From positions 1 through 13,770 of the forward strand of contig JALVZP010000035.1 in the NCBI GenBank assembly GCA_027037575.1: 13,770 nucleotides of DNA, in the 5' to 3' direction. The notes below the pieces were generated by a model, which ran no database searches, was not told the origin of the DNA, and saw only the letters and a list, made by a program, of their open reading frames with translations. Every line of letters begins with the position of its first letter. The first letter of the stretch is position 1. This document shows, in pieces, positions 7,212-13,770 of the stretch. The DNA comes from Desulfobacterales bacterium (GTDB taxonomy: Bacteria > Desulfobacterota > DSM-4660 > Desulfatiglandales > JALVZP01). A program made the position numbers and the translations under genes.

Positions 7212-7654
7212 TATAAAACCTCCTTTGCAATTTTTAATAATCTTTCCTCTTCTTTTTGCATCCTTTCTTCCTCTTCAGGAGATCTCTCATGATCGTATCC
7301 CAAAAGATGTAGTATTCCATGTATAACAAGCCTTAAAAGCCTTTCTTCCAGATCTATCCCAGCCTCCTCTGCCTCCCTCTTTGCAGTATCTACAGAAACT
7401 ATTATGTCTCCTAAGACACGTATTCCCATTTCCTCATCCTCTTTTTCTAAGAGAGGAAAGGCAATTACATTTGTAGGACCTTTTCTATTTAGATATTTTC
7501 TATTTAAGTAGGAGATATGCTCATCATCAGTAAAAAGAATACTTATTTCCTTATCTTGACATCCCAAGTCTTTTAAGACTGCCTTTATCTTCTGCCTTAG
7601 TCTCCTTTTCTTTATTTCTGGTATCTGCTTCCTGTAGCTTATCTGAAGAGACAT
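7211..7654 (-). CDS. ybeY: Endoribonuclease YbeY (rRNA maturation factor)
   Basis: YbeY is a zinc-dependent single-strand endoribonuclease involved in 16S rRNA 3' maturation and ribosome quality control. The diagnostic zinc motif H-G-x-L-H-x-x-G-Y-D-H is complete (HGILHLLGYDH). Upstream, GPTNVIAFP replaces the more common PTDVLSFP, and LGDIIVS follows. The start is the ATG at 7654 (147 residues, M-S-L-Q...), because AGAGGAG lies five bases upstream. A GTG at 7660, two codons earlier in frame, overlaps that ribosome-binding site and is unlikely. The gene starts deep inside pgpH: about 104 bases of the N-terminal coding sequence are read in another frame as the PgpH tail. Position after phoH and pgpH is the classical order. 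Confidence 0.96.
   Translation of the reverse strand: MSLQISYRKQIPEIKKRRLRQKIKAVLKDLGCQDKEISILFTDDEHISYLNRKYLNRKGPTNVIAFPLLEKEDEEMGIRVLGDIIVSVDTAKREAEEAGIDLEERLLRLVIHGILHLLGYDHERSPEEEERMQKEEERLLKIAKEVL
7219..7225 (-). promoter_or_regulatory. Strong Shine-Dalgarno of pdxJ inside ybeY
   Basis: AAGGAGG on the minus strand stands seven bases before the pdxJ ATG and lies within the last codons of ybeY. It fixes the pdxJ start and is among the strongest ribosome-binding sites in this operon. Confidence 0.75.
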
Positions 7655-9893
7655 TTGCACTCCTCTTTCTCTGATCCTTAGTTGCTGTTTCAGGATATTC
7701 TATTCTGTGATGGAATATGCCACTAAGTGTCTTATTAAAGCTCTTTGCTATCTTATTAAGATCTTTCAATGTCAATTCGCATTCATCAAGCTGTCCATCA
7801 GCAAATATCTTGTTTATTATAGTCTGGACAGTCCCCTTTATTCGAGCTGGGGTTGGATCTGAAAGGCTTCTGCATGCTGCCTCAACACTGTCTGCAAGCA
7901 TAACCAATCCAGCTTCTTTTGTCTGTGGTTTTGGGCCTGGATATCTAAAGTCCGCTTCATTTGGTGGATTCTTCCCAGATTTTTCCGCCTGAAGCTTTGC
8001 CTTTTCATAAAAATATGAAATTAGGCTTGTTCCATGATGCTGCTGTATTATATCTATTATCTCCTGTCCAAGCTTATACTTTTTTGCAATCTCTACACCA
8101 TCCTTTACATGAGAAATAAGTATGAGGGCGCTCATGGAAGGGGCAAGTTTGTCATGTTTATTTTCTGTTCCTATCTGATTTTCTATAAAATACAATGGTT
8201 TTCTCATTTTTCCTATATCATGATAGTATGCCCCAACCTTTGCAAGAAGGGGATTTGCTCCTATCTCATGTGCAGCGGCCTCTACCATATTACTTACTAT
8301 TACGCTGTGATGGTATGTTCCTGGTGCCTTTACCATAAGCTCTTGAAGAAGTGGTTGATCAAGACTTGCCAATTCCAGTAGTTTTATATCACTTGTATAA
8401 CCAAATATGCTTTCTACAACTGGCTGAAGACCTGTAGTAATAATTCCAGAAAATATCCCGCCAACAAATGCGGAAATAGTTGCGATAATTATTTCTATTG
8501 AGCTTGTTTGACCAAATATCACTTCTACCGAAACTGCAAGCACAGTACTGAGGGCACCCACTTTAAGACCGGTCTTTATAAATACTATTCTCTTCCTTGG
8601 ATTCATTACTCCATAAGCGAATAAGGTAGAAGTGGTAAAGAAATAGATAAAATATTCTATATGACCTTTTAATACAACTGCTGCAGTAGCAGCAGATATA
8701 AGAGAAAAGCCCATTGCATAGTTTATTCCTAAGAAGATAGAGACAAGTGTTGATCCAGTTGATACAGGTATGGCGAATCTTAGAGCATGAGGGGAAAATG
8801 TCTGAAAAAGTTTTGAAAATTCTTCGGATGTAAAATTTAAAAACAATACTGTAATAAACAAAAAAAGAAGCATTAAAGATGTAAATATAAGATCCTTTAG
8901 CCTATGAGTTGATCTCCTTACATAATCTAATGAGCCTATAAAGTATGTGCTACTTATCATAGAACATAGAAGTATAAACATGGCAATCAGTTTTCCAATA
9001 CTTTTTTCTCTTTTTAAGGCTTCATATTCGGCATTTAGCTTTAATAGATCTTCCTCAGTAATTTTCTGGCCTTCCCTTACAATCATTTCTCCCTTTTTTA
9101 TTTTGAAATAGGAAGGCTTTACCGATTTTTTTGCAATTTCTTTCCTTAGCTCTGTCTCTCTGCTATTAAAGGTAATATTTGGCTGGATAAGCGAATATGC
9201 AAGCCTCTTTACAATCCATGCAATTTTTGGATTCTTGGTCTCCTTTAATAATCTAATTTTTTTAAGAATAATAACCTTTGCTTCCTTCATATCATAGAAA
9301 TCTTTCAGGCTTGTAATCTTTTCCTCATGTCCAGAAATGATATTGTGCACTATTATTCCTTTATGAATCTTCTGGGCAAGTGTCTTTTTATCTGAAAATA
9401 TGCCTTTCTCTATCAAAGGTTTGATTATATCAATAAGGACATTTTCTATATCCAGGGAAAATTTTTCTGCACAAAGGGCATTAAAGAGTGCTGTATCAGG
9501 ATTTATATATAAGATTTCAAAGAATCTCTTTTTTATTTCTTCTATATTATTTGGATTCTGAGAAATACTTCTTCTTGCAAAATTGAATGCCTCATGGATC
9601 CTTTCTATCAAATGAGATGCTGTTGGATCAAAATCATATACATCCCTAACTGCCATTACTGCCTTCTCTCTCTGCTTCTCTGTAAACTTTATATTCTCTA
9701 CTAACAGATCAGTAGATGCCTTTATATTCCTATCTGCTATGTCTCCTACATGATATTTTTTCATACGCACAAGCACATTAGGATAAAGGAGAACACTTAT
9801 TAAAGCGCTTAACAAAAAGATTACTAATATTTCTGCTATCCAGGAGGGATAATCTGAATGGGCTTTTTGTTTATCCTTGGAGGAAAGTTTCAT
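7551..9893 (-). CDS. pgpH: 7TM-HD phosphohydrolase, PgpH/YqfF-type c-di-AMP phosphodiesterase
   Basis: A 780-residue inner-membrane protein of the 7TMR-HD family; the characterised member PgpH hydrolyses cyclic di-AMP. A first membrane segment (17-37) is followed by an extracytoplasmic domain (about 45-290), then six membrane segments (about 299-320, 334-352, 371-400, 411-428, 436-458, 465-488). The cytoplasmic HD domain comes last (about 510-690). HD residues visible are YHHS 527-530, YHDIGK 557-562, His580, QQHHG 617-621 and Asp668. The family usually ends soon after the motif HHRIEYP (728-734). Here a highly charged tail of 46 residues continues and overlaps ybeY out of frame. The ATG at 9893 lies three bases after the phoH stop, with AGGA overlapping that stop. 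The specific substrate is by homology only. Confidence 0.93.
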   Translation of the reverse strand: MKLSSKDKQKAHSDYPSWIAEILVIFLLSALISVLLYPNVLVRMKKYHVGDIADRNIKASTDLLVENIKFTEKQREKAVMAVRDVYDFDPTASHLIERIHEAFNFARRSISQNPNNIEEIKKRFFEILYINPDTALFNALCAEKFSLDIENVLIDIIKPLIEKGIFSDKKTLAQKIHKGIIVHNIISGHEEKITSLKDFYDMKEAKVIILKKIRLLKETKNPKIAWIVKRLAYSLIQPNITFNSRETELRKEIAKKSVKPSYFKIKKGEMIVREGQKITEEDLLKLNAEYEALKREKSIGKLIAMFILLCSMISSTYFIGSLDYVRRSTHRLKDLIFTSLMLLFLFITVLFLNFTSEEFSKLFQTFSPHALRFAIPVSTGSTLVSIFLGINYAMGFSLISAATAAVVLKGHIEYFIYFFTTSTLFAYGVMNPRKRIVFIKTGLKVGALSTVLAVSVEVIFGQTSSIEIIIATISAFVGGIFSGIITTGLQPVVESIFGYTSDIKLLELASLDQPLLQELMVKAPGTYHHSVIVSNMVEAAAHEIGANPLLAKVGAYYHDIGKMRKPLYFIENQIGTENKHDKLAPSMSALILISHVKDGVEIAKKYKLGQEIIDIIQQHHGTSLISYFYEKAKLQAEKSGKNPPNEADFRYPGPKPQTKEAGLVMLADSVEAACRSLSDPTPARIKGTVQTIINKIFADGQLDECELTLKDLNKIAKSFNKTLSGIFHHRIEYPETATKDQRKRSANVSSDKLQEADTRNKEKETKAEDKGSLKRLGMSR
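7660..7666 (-). promoter_or_regulatory. Shine-Dalgarno that fixes the ybeY start
   Basis: AGAGGAG on the minus strand ends five bases before ATG 7654. It contains part of the alternative GTG codon at 7660, so it argues for the ATG as the true start. Confidence 0.65.
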
Positions 9894-9896
9894 ATC

Positions 9897-10898
9897 CTAT
9901 TTTTCTCTTTCTTCCATCTTCTTCTCATATGCATCGTATGCTTCTATTATTTCTTGCACAAGAGGATGTCTTACTACATCATCCTTTGAAAAATAGACAA
10001 ATTCAATACCTTTTATTCCTTTAAGTATTTCAATAGCCCTTTGAAGTCCCGACACCTTTCCTTGGGGAAGGTCTGTCTGAGTAATATCACCTGTGATAAC
10101 TGCCTTGGAACTAAAGCCAAGTCTTGTAAGAAACATCTTCATTTGTTCATGAGTTGCATTCTGTGCTTCATCAAGTATTACAAATGCATCATTTAGTGTT
10201 CTTCCTCTCATAAATGCCAAAGGAGCAACCTCTATTACTCCCTGCTCTAACAGCCTTGATGCAGTTTCAAAATCCAGCATATCGTGTAAGGCATCATAAA
10301 GTGGCCTTAGATACGGATTTACTTTCTCATATATATCCCCTGGCAAAAATCCTAATTTTTCCCCTGCCTCAACAGCAGGTCTCGTCAATATAATTCTATC
10401 TATTTGCTTCTTTATAAGAAGGGATATTGCCATTGCCATAGCGAGATATGTCTTTCCTGTTCCTGCAGGACCTATTCCAAATACTATATCATATCTCCTT
10501 ATGCTCTCTATATATCTCTTTTGATTTATAGATTTAGGTGCTATAAGCTTCTTCTTAGAAGAAATAAGGATTTCATCTTTAAACACCTTTTTTAAATCTG
10601 TCTCTGGATTATCACTAAGTATCCTGATAGCATACTCTATATCACTTGGATAGACCTGATAGTTGGACCTAATAAGATTTGCAAGCTGAATCAACACATT
10701 TTCTGCAAGTTCTATTTCCCATTTATATCCTTGAATAGTGATTACATTTCCTCTTACATTTAAAGATACACCAGTCTTATCTTCTAAAAGCTTAAGGTGA
10801 GAATTTTTCTCTCCACAGAGATTCCTGAAGACTTCCTGATCATTTACAGTAAATCTCTTGCTAACTGTTTCTGACTTTGATAGTGTTGCCTTTTTCAT
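9897..10898 (-). CDS. phoH: PhoH-like ATPase
   Basis: A 333-residue PhoH-family P-loop ATPase, linked in the literature to RNA metabolism and usually encoded next to ybeY. The N-terminal part (about 14-80) looks like the small KH-type RNA-binding domain of PhoH-like proteins (note VRGNVITIQG 48-57). The ATPase core has the Walker A GPAGTGKT (143-150), LTRPAVEAGEKLGFLPGD (171-188), Walker B VILDEAQN (240-247), the sensor stretch VITGDITQTDLP (267-278) and the conserved D-V-V-R-H-P (307-312) near the end. The ATG at 10898 is preceded by an almost pure purine run GGGGAGGAG, which serves as ribosome-binding site, though closely spaced. A TATAAT box upstream suggests a promoter here. Confidence 0.96.
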   Translation of the reverse strand: MKKATLSKSETVSKRFTVNDQEVFRNLCGEKNSHLKLLEDKTGVSLNVRGNVITIQGYKWEIELAENVLIQLANLIRSNYQVYPSDIEYAIRILSDNPETDLKKVFKDEILISSKKKLIAPKSINQKRYIESIRRYDIVFGIGPAGTGKTYLAMAMAISLLIKKQIDRIILTRPAVEAGEKLGFLPGDIYEKVNPYLRPLYDALHDMLDFETASRLLEQGVIEVAPLAFMRGRTLNDAFVILDEAQNATHEQMKMFLTRLGFSSKAVITGDITQTDLPQGKVSGLQRAIEILKGIKGIEFVYFSKDDVVRHPLVQEIIEAYDAYEKKMEEREK

Positions 10899-10925
10899 CT
10901 CCTCCCCTTCTTTTTGTTTTTTTAT

Positions 10926-10931
10926 ATTATA
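10926..10931 (-). promoter_or_regulatory. Possible -10 box of a phoH promoter
   Basis: A perfect TATAAT on the minus strand lies in the 36-base gap before phoH, the widest gap in the operon. Transcription from it would give a leader of about 20 bases carrying the GGGGAGGAG ribosome-binding site. The -35 region, inside the hydrolase 3' end, is poor, so this is a weak call in A/T-rich DNA. Confidence 0.35.
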
Positions 10932-10934
10932 AAA

Positions 10935-11726
10935 TCATTTGAAAAATCTTTCTATCTCTTTGTTTACTGTATCTGGCATTTCCAAAAATAAGAGGTGTCC
11001 TGCATCCAAAAAAACAGTCTTTGAATTTGGGATATACTCAGAAAGGGATTTTATAAGTGGTTTAGGAACAAGAACATCATAGTTCCCTCCTATAATAAGT
11101 GTAGGTGCTTTTATAGAACCAAGATATTCTTTTGAGCAAAAATTAGAAGCAGCTTCAAATTGCCTAAAAAATGCAAATGGATCTTGATAAAATTCCTTCA
11201 TCATACTTAAAAGCATATCCACTATATCCTTTCTCTTTTCAAAAAAATCCTTGGAAACAGAATATCTTATTCCTTTTAGATATATTTCTTCTACAGAAAG
11301 CCCTTTGCTATCAAATATCTCCTTCCAGGTCTCTTCTGTCATTTTTTTATAGTCTTCACACCCATAGTGAGTGCAAATAAGGACAAGTTTTTCTATCCTT
11401 TCAGTATGGAATGCTGCAATATCCTGTGCAATAAATCCTCCCATAGATGCTCCAACAATATTTGCTTTTTCTATCCCAATAGCATCCATTACAGAAAGGA
11501 CATCATTTGCCATATCCCTTATAGTATAGCTTGAGGCAGCCTTATCAGATCTTCCAGAATCTCTATTATCTAAAAATATTGTGAAAAAATTTTTTTTAAA
11601 ATATTCCCTCTGAAAAAACCAGATCTTTTGAGAATATATCATCCCCCCTATAAAAAGAATGGAAGGAGAATTTGGATCTCCTTCCACTTCATAATATATC
11701 TTGGGAGAACTTTTTGTAAAAGGCAT
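10935..11726 (-). CDS. Alpha/beta-fold hydrolase
   Basis: A 263-residue cytoplasmic protein of the classical alpha/beta hydrolase type, similar in plan to 3-oxoadipate enol-lactonase (PcaD) and related esterases. The nucleophile elbow is GASMGG with Ser94. The oxyanion-hole region is the FIGG stretch (25-28), and LDNRDSGRSD (52-61) is the usual loop after strand 4. The acid is probably Asp217 (GGNYDVLVP), and the base is His244 in DAGHLLFLEMP (241-251). The triad is therefore complete. The substrate is unknown; nothing nearby suggests an aromatic degradation pathway. The ATG at 11726 has TAAGGAG six bases upstream and lies 17 bases after the rmuC-like gene, so the two are probably co-transcribed. 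Confidence 0.92.
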   Translation of the reverse strand: MPFTKSSPKIYYEVEGDPNSPSILFIGGMIYSQKIWFFQREYFKKNFFTIFLDNRDSGRSDKAASSYTIRDMANDVLSVMDAIGIEKANIVGASMGGFIAQDIAAFHTERIEKLVLICTHYGCEDYKKMTEETWKEIFDSKGLSVEEIYLKGIRYSVSKDFFEKRKDIVDMLLSMMKEFYQDPFAFFRQFEAASNFCSKEYLGSIKAPTLIIGGNYDVLVPKPLIKSLSEYIPNSKTVFLDAGHLLFLEMPDTVNKEIERFFK

Positions 11727-11743
11727 GGCTTACTCCTTAATTT

Positions 11744-12835
11744 TCAATCTTCAGAGATATATTCTTTAGCCCTTTTCCCTTTAATAATTTCAGTCTTTAT
11801 TTTCTCATTTGCATTTTTAATTGTAGTAAGCGCCTTTTCTATGGAATCTGTCTTGACGCTTATGTTATCTAATATTTGAAAAAGTGTTTTTATAATCTGC
11901 TTATATTTTCCAATATCTCCCTCTTCTTTTAAACGAATATATTGATCTTGAAGAAGATGGGCTACTGGAAATACATCTTTATAGCTACAAATAAACACAT
12001 TACTCTGTCTTCCAATAGACACAAGCTCTGGTGCAATATCTAAAACTGCCTCAGGAACTACCAAGATACAGCTATCTATTGTGTTTGAAAGATTTTGATA
12101 TTTTTGAACCCTTTTTATCTCCTTTTTCATCTTTTCTAATACTTCCTTTTTATATTCCTCTTGCTTGCCATCCTCTTTATTATATCTTTCCAAGATCCCA
12201 GTTACATCTGGCATTTTAGAATCAATGGGAATATATTTCCCATCCCCAAGATCCCAAGCAAACTCGATCTCTCCATTGTCTGTCTTTAAATTACATTTTA
12301 TTACACCTGCCTTTATAGACTCCTTTAATGCATCCTTTAGTATTACTTCTCCTGTTATCCCCCTCGTCTTTGTCCCGGAAATAGTCTTTATAAACATAGA
12401 AATCATATTTTTCATATCCTGTAGCTGTGCATCCCTCCTTTTTTCAATCTCTTCCTTTGATTTGCCTTGTTCAATAAGAAACTGCTCTGTATGTCTCTTT
12501 TGTTCTTCAAAGAATCTCTTCGTTTGCTCCATCAAATCTCTTATCCTTTTTTCTTTTTCCTCATCCAGCCTTATTGATCTTTCACTTAATTCCCTAAATA
12601 AATTATGAATATTTTCCATAAACTCCCTAAATCTTTTCTCTTTCTCCTCCTCAATCCTTTCTCTTTGTTTCTGAATCTCATTTCTTGCCTTTTCTATTTC
12701 TTCAAATCTTGCCTTTATCTCAGCAATCTGGCTTGAAAGGTTGTTTATAGACTGATTCCTTAGCCTTCCTAAAAGGAATCCCATTAAAAAACCCAAAGCA
12801 AGTGCTGCTAATACAATAATTATTTCATTCGTCAT
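11744..12835 (-). CDS. rmuC: RmuC-family protein (membrane-anchored, coiled coil, nuclease-like fold)
   Basis: A 363-residue protein with an N-terminal membrane anchor (about 4-23) and a long, very charged coiled coil (about 27-140). The conserved RmuC domain follows (about 150-330). RmuC was found as a factor limiting DNA inversion/recombination in E. coli and is predicted to have a PD-(D/E)xK nuclease-type fold. Supporting blocks are TGEVILKDAL (161-170), LGDGKYIPIDSK (196-207) with the D-x-K pair Asp205/Lys207, and CILVVPEAVLDIAPEL (256-271). It is shorter than E. coli RmuC (about 475 aa). Two 26-residue segments of the coiled coil are near-copies. The ATG at 12835 lacks a clear Shine-Dalgarno but places the membrane segment correctly. 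It is the first minus-strand gene left of the tRNA. Confidence 0.85.
   Translation of the reverse strand: MTNEIIIVLAALALGFLMGFLLGRLRNQSINNLSSQIAEIKARFEEIEKARNEIQKQRERIEEEKEKRFREFMENIHNLFRELSERSIRLDEEKEKRIRDLMEQTKRFFEEQKRHTEQFLIEQGKSKEEIEKRRDAQLQDMKNMISMFIKTISGTKTRGITGEVILKDALKESIKAGVIKCNLKTDNGEIEFAWDLGDGKYIPIDSKMPDVTGILERYNKEDGKQEEYKKEVLEKMKKEIKRVQKYQNLSNTIDSCILVVPEAVLDIAPELVSIGRQSNVFICSYKDVFPVAHLLQDQYIRLKEEGDIGKYKQIIKTLFQILDNISVKTDSIEKALTTIKNANEKIKTEIIKGKRAKEYISED
12494..12658 (-). repeat. Tandem duplication inside the RmuC-like coiled coil
   Basis: Residues 60-85 (bases 12581-12658) and 89-114 (bases 12494-12571) align without gaps at an offset of 29 residues. They share RxxEEKEKRxRxxME and a downstream FxE, with conservative changes elsewhere. 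The DNA copies are also similar by eye. This suggests an in-frame internal duplication that lengthened the coiled coil by about four heptads. Confidence 0.7.
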
Positions 12836-12884
12836 GGTAATAACACTTTATACAAACTAAATTTGGTAGACAAGCACATTTCTC

Positions 12885-12912
12885 TTGATTTCATAAAAAA
12901 AGTGGGTAAAAT
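12885..12912 (+). promoter_or_regulatory. Likely promoter of the tRNA-Pro gene
   Basis: TTGATT (12885-12890) and TAAAAT (12907-12912), 16 bases apart, form a good sigma-70-type promoter. Transcription would start a few bases before the mature tRNA 5' end at 12924. It lies in the 88-base gap between the RmuC-like gene and the tRNA, which are transcribed away from each other. Confidence 0.5.
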
Positions 12913-12923
12913 ATATATGCCAT

Positions 12924-12997
12924 CGGGGCGTAGCGCAGCCTGGAAGCGCACCTGCTTTGGGAGCAGGGTGTCGGGGGTTCAAATCCCTCCGCCCCGA
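12924..12997 (+). tRNA. tRNA-Pro (anticodon UGG)
   Basis: A full cloverleaf folds by hand. The acceptor stem CGGGGCG pairs with CGCCCCG (12924-12930 / 12990-12996). The D stem GCGC pairs at 12933-12936 / 12946-12949. The anticodon stem CCTGC/GCAGG (12951-12955 / 12963-12967) has loop TTTGGGA and anticodon TGG at 12958-12960. The T stem GGGGG/CCCTC has loop TTCAAAT. Discriminator is A12997. The 3' CCA is not encoded. The C1-G72 pair is usual for bacterial tRNA-Pro. A run of six T follows at 12998-13003, shared with the stop codon of the convergent transglycosylase gene. Confidence 0.97.
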
Positions 12998-13001
12998 TTT
13001 T

Positions 13002-13574
13002 TTATTTTCTATTTTTGTAGCTCCTATAATACCTTAGTACCTTTCTTACAAAATCCCTTGTTTCTGGAAATGGAGGAATTCCTCCATAATATTTTATAGC
13101 CTCTGGCCCTGCATTATATGCAGCAATTGCAAGAGAGATATCTTTAAATTCTCTTAAGAGTATACTTAGATATTTAACTCCTCCCATAATATTTTCCTCA
13201 GGATCCATTGGATCAGATACATTCATTTCTTTTGCTGTAAGTGGCATAAGCTGCATAAGCCCCTTCGCTCCATCATAGGATACTGCCCTTTTATCAAAGT
13301 TGGACTCTGCCTTTATAATCGCCTTTATAAGTGCCGGATCTACAGAAAAAATCCTGGCAGCCTCCTTTATGATGTCACCATATTCCTTTATATATTGAAA
13401 CGCCTTTTTGTGTAAGCTCCTTAAATATAGCTTATAATGTGAATTAACTGGTATGTTGGTAAAATGCCAAACTCCATTTTTATCCACATAGTAGTAGATA
13501 TCGGCATATAAGAAGGAAGGAAAGAGAAAAAGAAATATTAAGCCATACCAAGCTTTTCTAATCTTTCCTGACAT
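13002..13574 (-). CDS. Lytic transglycosylase, SLT domain with DUF4124-like N-terminus
   Basis: An exported murein lytic transglycosylase that would cleave the MurNAc-GlcNAc bond of peptidoglycan to leave 1,6-anhydro ends. From ATG 13574 the protein has 190 residues, beginning with a signal peptide (basic start, hydrophobic core, probable cut after LYA). A short DUF4124-like segment follows (DIYYYVDKNGVWHFTNIP), then the SLT/lysozyme-like domain. Catalytic Glu is in IKAESNFD, followed by GAKGLMQLMP and AAYNAGPEAI, the family's three diagnostic blocks. A GTG at 13583 is an alternative start; the ATG has AAGG eight bases upstream. The start overlaps the end of the zinc-finger gene by 37 bases. 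The stop lies four bases from the tRNA 3' end. Confidence 0.93.
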   Translation of the reverse strand: MSGKIRKAWYGLIFLFLFPSFLYADIYYYVDKNGVWHFTNIPVNSHYKLYLRSLHKKAFQYIKEYGDIIKEAARIFSVDPALIKAIIKAESNFDKRAVSYDGAKGLMQLMPLTAKEMNVSDPMDPEENIMGGVKYLSILLREFKDISLAIAAYNAGPEAIKYYGGIPPFPETRDFVRKVLRYYRSYKNRK

Positions 13575-13770
13575 TCCTTGCACCTTAGTGCATAGGGAAG
13601 GGCTTCTAATCTTGCAGGACTAATCCAATCACCACATTCAATACATATTCCATATTGACCATTTTCAATCCTTTCTATAGCCGCATCTATCTGTTCTATC
13701 TCCTTCGCCTTCATCTCTGCCAAGGCAAGTATTGTGCTCTCTTGAAGCTCAGCACTTGCAATATCCCCAT
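13538..13770 (-). CDS. DksA/TraR-family zinc-finger protein, C-terminal part (runs off the window)
   Basis: The frame is open from the window edge to a TAA at 13538-13540, giving at least 77 residues, so the N-terminus lies outside. A TTG at 13723 would be an internal codon, not the start: the residues before it (GDIASAELQES...) continue the family's pattern. The end is the C4 zinc finger C-I-E-C-x17-C-K-E-C, preceded by the typical I-x-x-G-x-Y-G (ENGQYGICIEC). Family members include DksA, which binds the RNA polymerase secondary channel with ppGpp, and many short relatives of unknown role. Without the coiled-coil tip it cannot be said whether this is a true DksA. It overlaps the transglycosylase start by 37 bases. 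Confidence 0.9.
   Translation of the reverse strand, partial: GDIASAELQESTILALAEMKAKEIEQIDAAIERIENGQYGICIECGDWISPARLEALPYALRCKECQERLEKLGMA

Noticed and set aside
7655..7660. GTG at 7660 as the ybeY start
   Set aside because: It sits inside the AGAGGAG ribosome-binding site that correctly spaces the ATG at 7654.
7717..7992. 91-residue plus-strand open frame
   Set aside because: It lies wholly opposite the conserved HD domain of PgpH and has no own signals.
12165..12608. 147-residue plus-strand open frame with hydrophobic, Cys-rich stretches
   Set aside because: It is the shadow of the Glu/Lys/Arg-rich RmuC-like coiled coil, whose reverse complement naturally gives Phe, Leu, Ser and Cys codons.
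1..13770. CRISPR array, insertion sequence, integrase, toxin-antitoxin or other defence genes
   Set aside because: I looked on both strands and saw no regularly spaced repeats, terminal inverted repeats, transposase motifs or defence-type gene pairs. The tRNA has no repeated 3' end nearby that would mark an attachment site.

Overview
The window is A+T-rich bacterial DNA with very dense coding. Arginine is encoded mostly by AGA/AGG, isoleucine often by ATA, and the coding strands are strongly purine-biased, a pattern often seen in thermophiles. The gene set (phoH, a 7TM-HD phosphohydrolase, ybeY, pdxJ, acpS, tsaE, a DUF4124-type lytic transglycosylase, a DksA/TraR zinc-finger protein) and its order point to the Nitrospirota / Desulfobacterota (former Deltaproteobacteria) area. 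A thermophilic relative of Thermodesulfovibrio would fit, but the taxon is an inference. There is no mobile element, CRISPR array, integrase or phage gene, so this reads as core chromosome.

Layout. At the left edge is the N-terminal part of an APC-family amino-acid permease (minus strand, running off the window). It is divergent from a secreted purple-acid-phosphatase-like metallophosphoesterase (310-1617, plus). The next eleven genes, from 12835 down to 1595, are all on the minus strand. In transcription order they are rmuC-like, alpha/beta hydrolase, phoH, pgpH (7TM-HD), ybeY, pdxJ, acpS, tsaE, a 595-aa protein with repeated winged-helix-like motifs (probably DUF505), a 104-aa unknown protein, and a HyuA-type hydantoinase/oxoprolinase. 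They overlap or lie within 36 bases of each other. The last gene overlaps the 3' end of the phosphoesterase by 23 bases, tail to tail. Right of rmuC is a tRNA-Pro(UGG) on the plus strand, then a minus-strand lytic transglycosylase and a partial DksA/TraR-family gene leaving the window.

Functionally the middle of the operon is an RNA-maintenance and cofactor cluster. PhoH (RNA-linked ATPase) and YbeY (rRNA maturation endonuclease) flank the predicted c-di-AMP phosphodiesterase. PdxJ makes pyridoxine 5'-phosphate, AcpS activates acyl carrier protein, and TsaE supports tRNA t6A synthesis.

The unexplained part is the downstream end, 1595-5695: a repeat-built winged-helix-like protein, a cysteine-free 104-aa protein and a HyuA without its usual HyuB partner, all apparently translationally coupled to tsaE. 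This trio is the best candidate here for something undescribed. Other oddities are a ~104-base out-of-frame overlap of pgpH and ybeY, a 29-residue internal duplication in the RmuC-like protein, and an AcpS with Asp at a usually His position.
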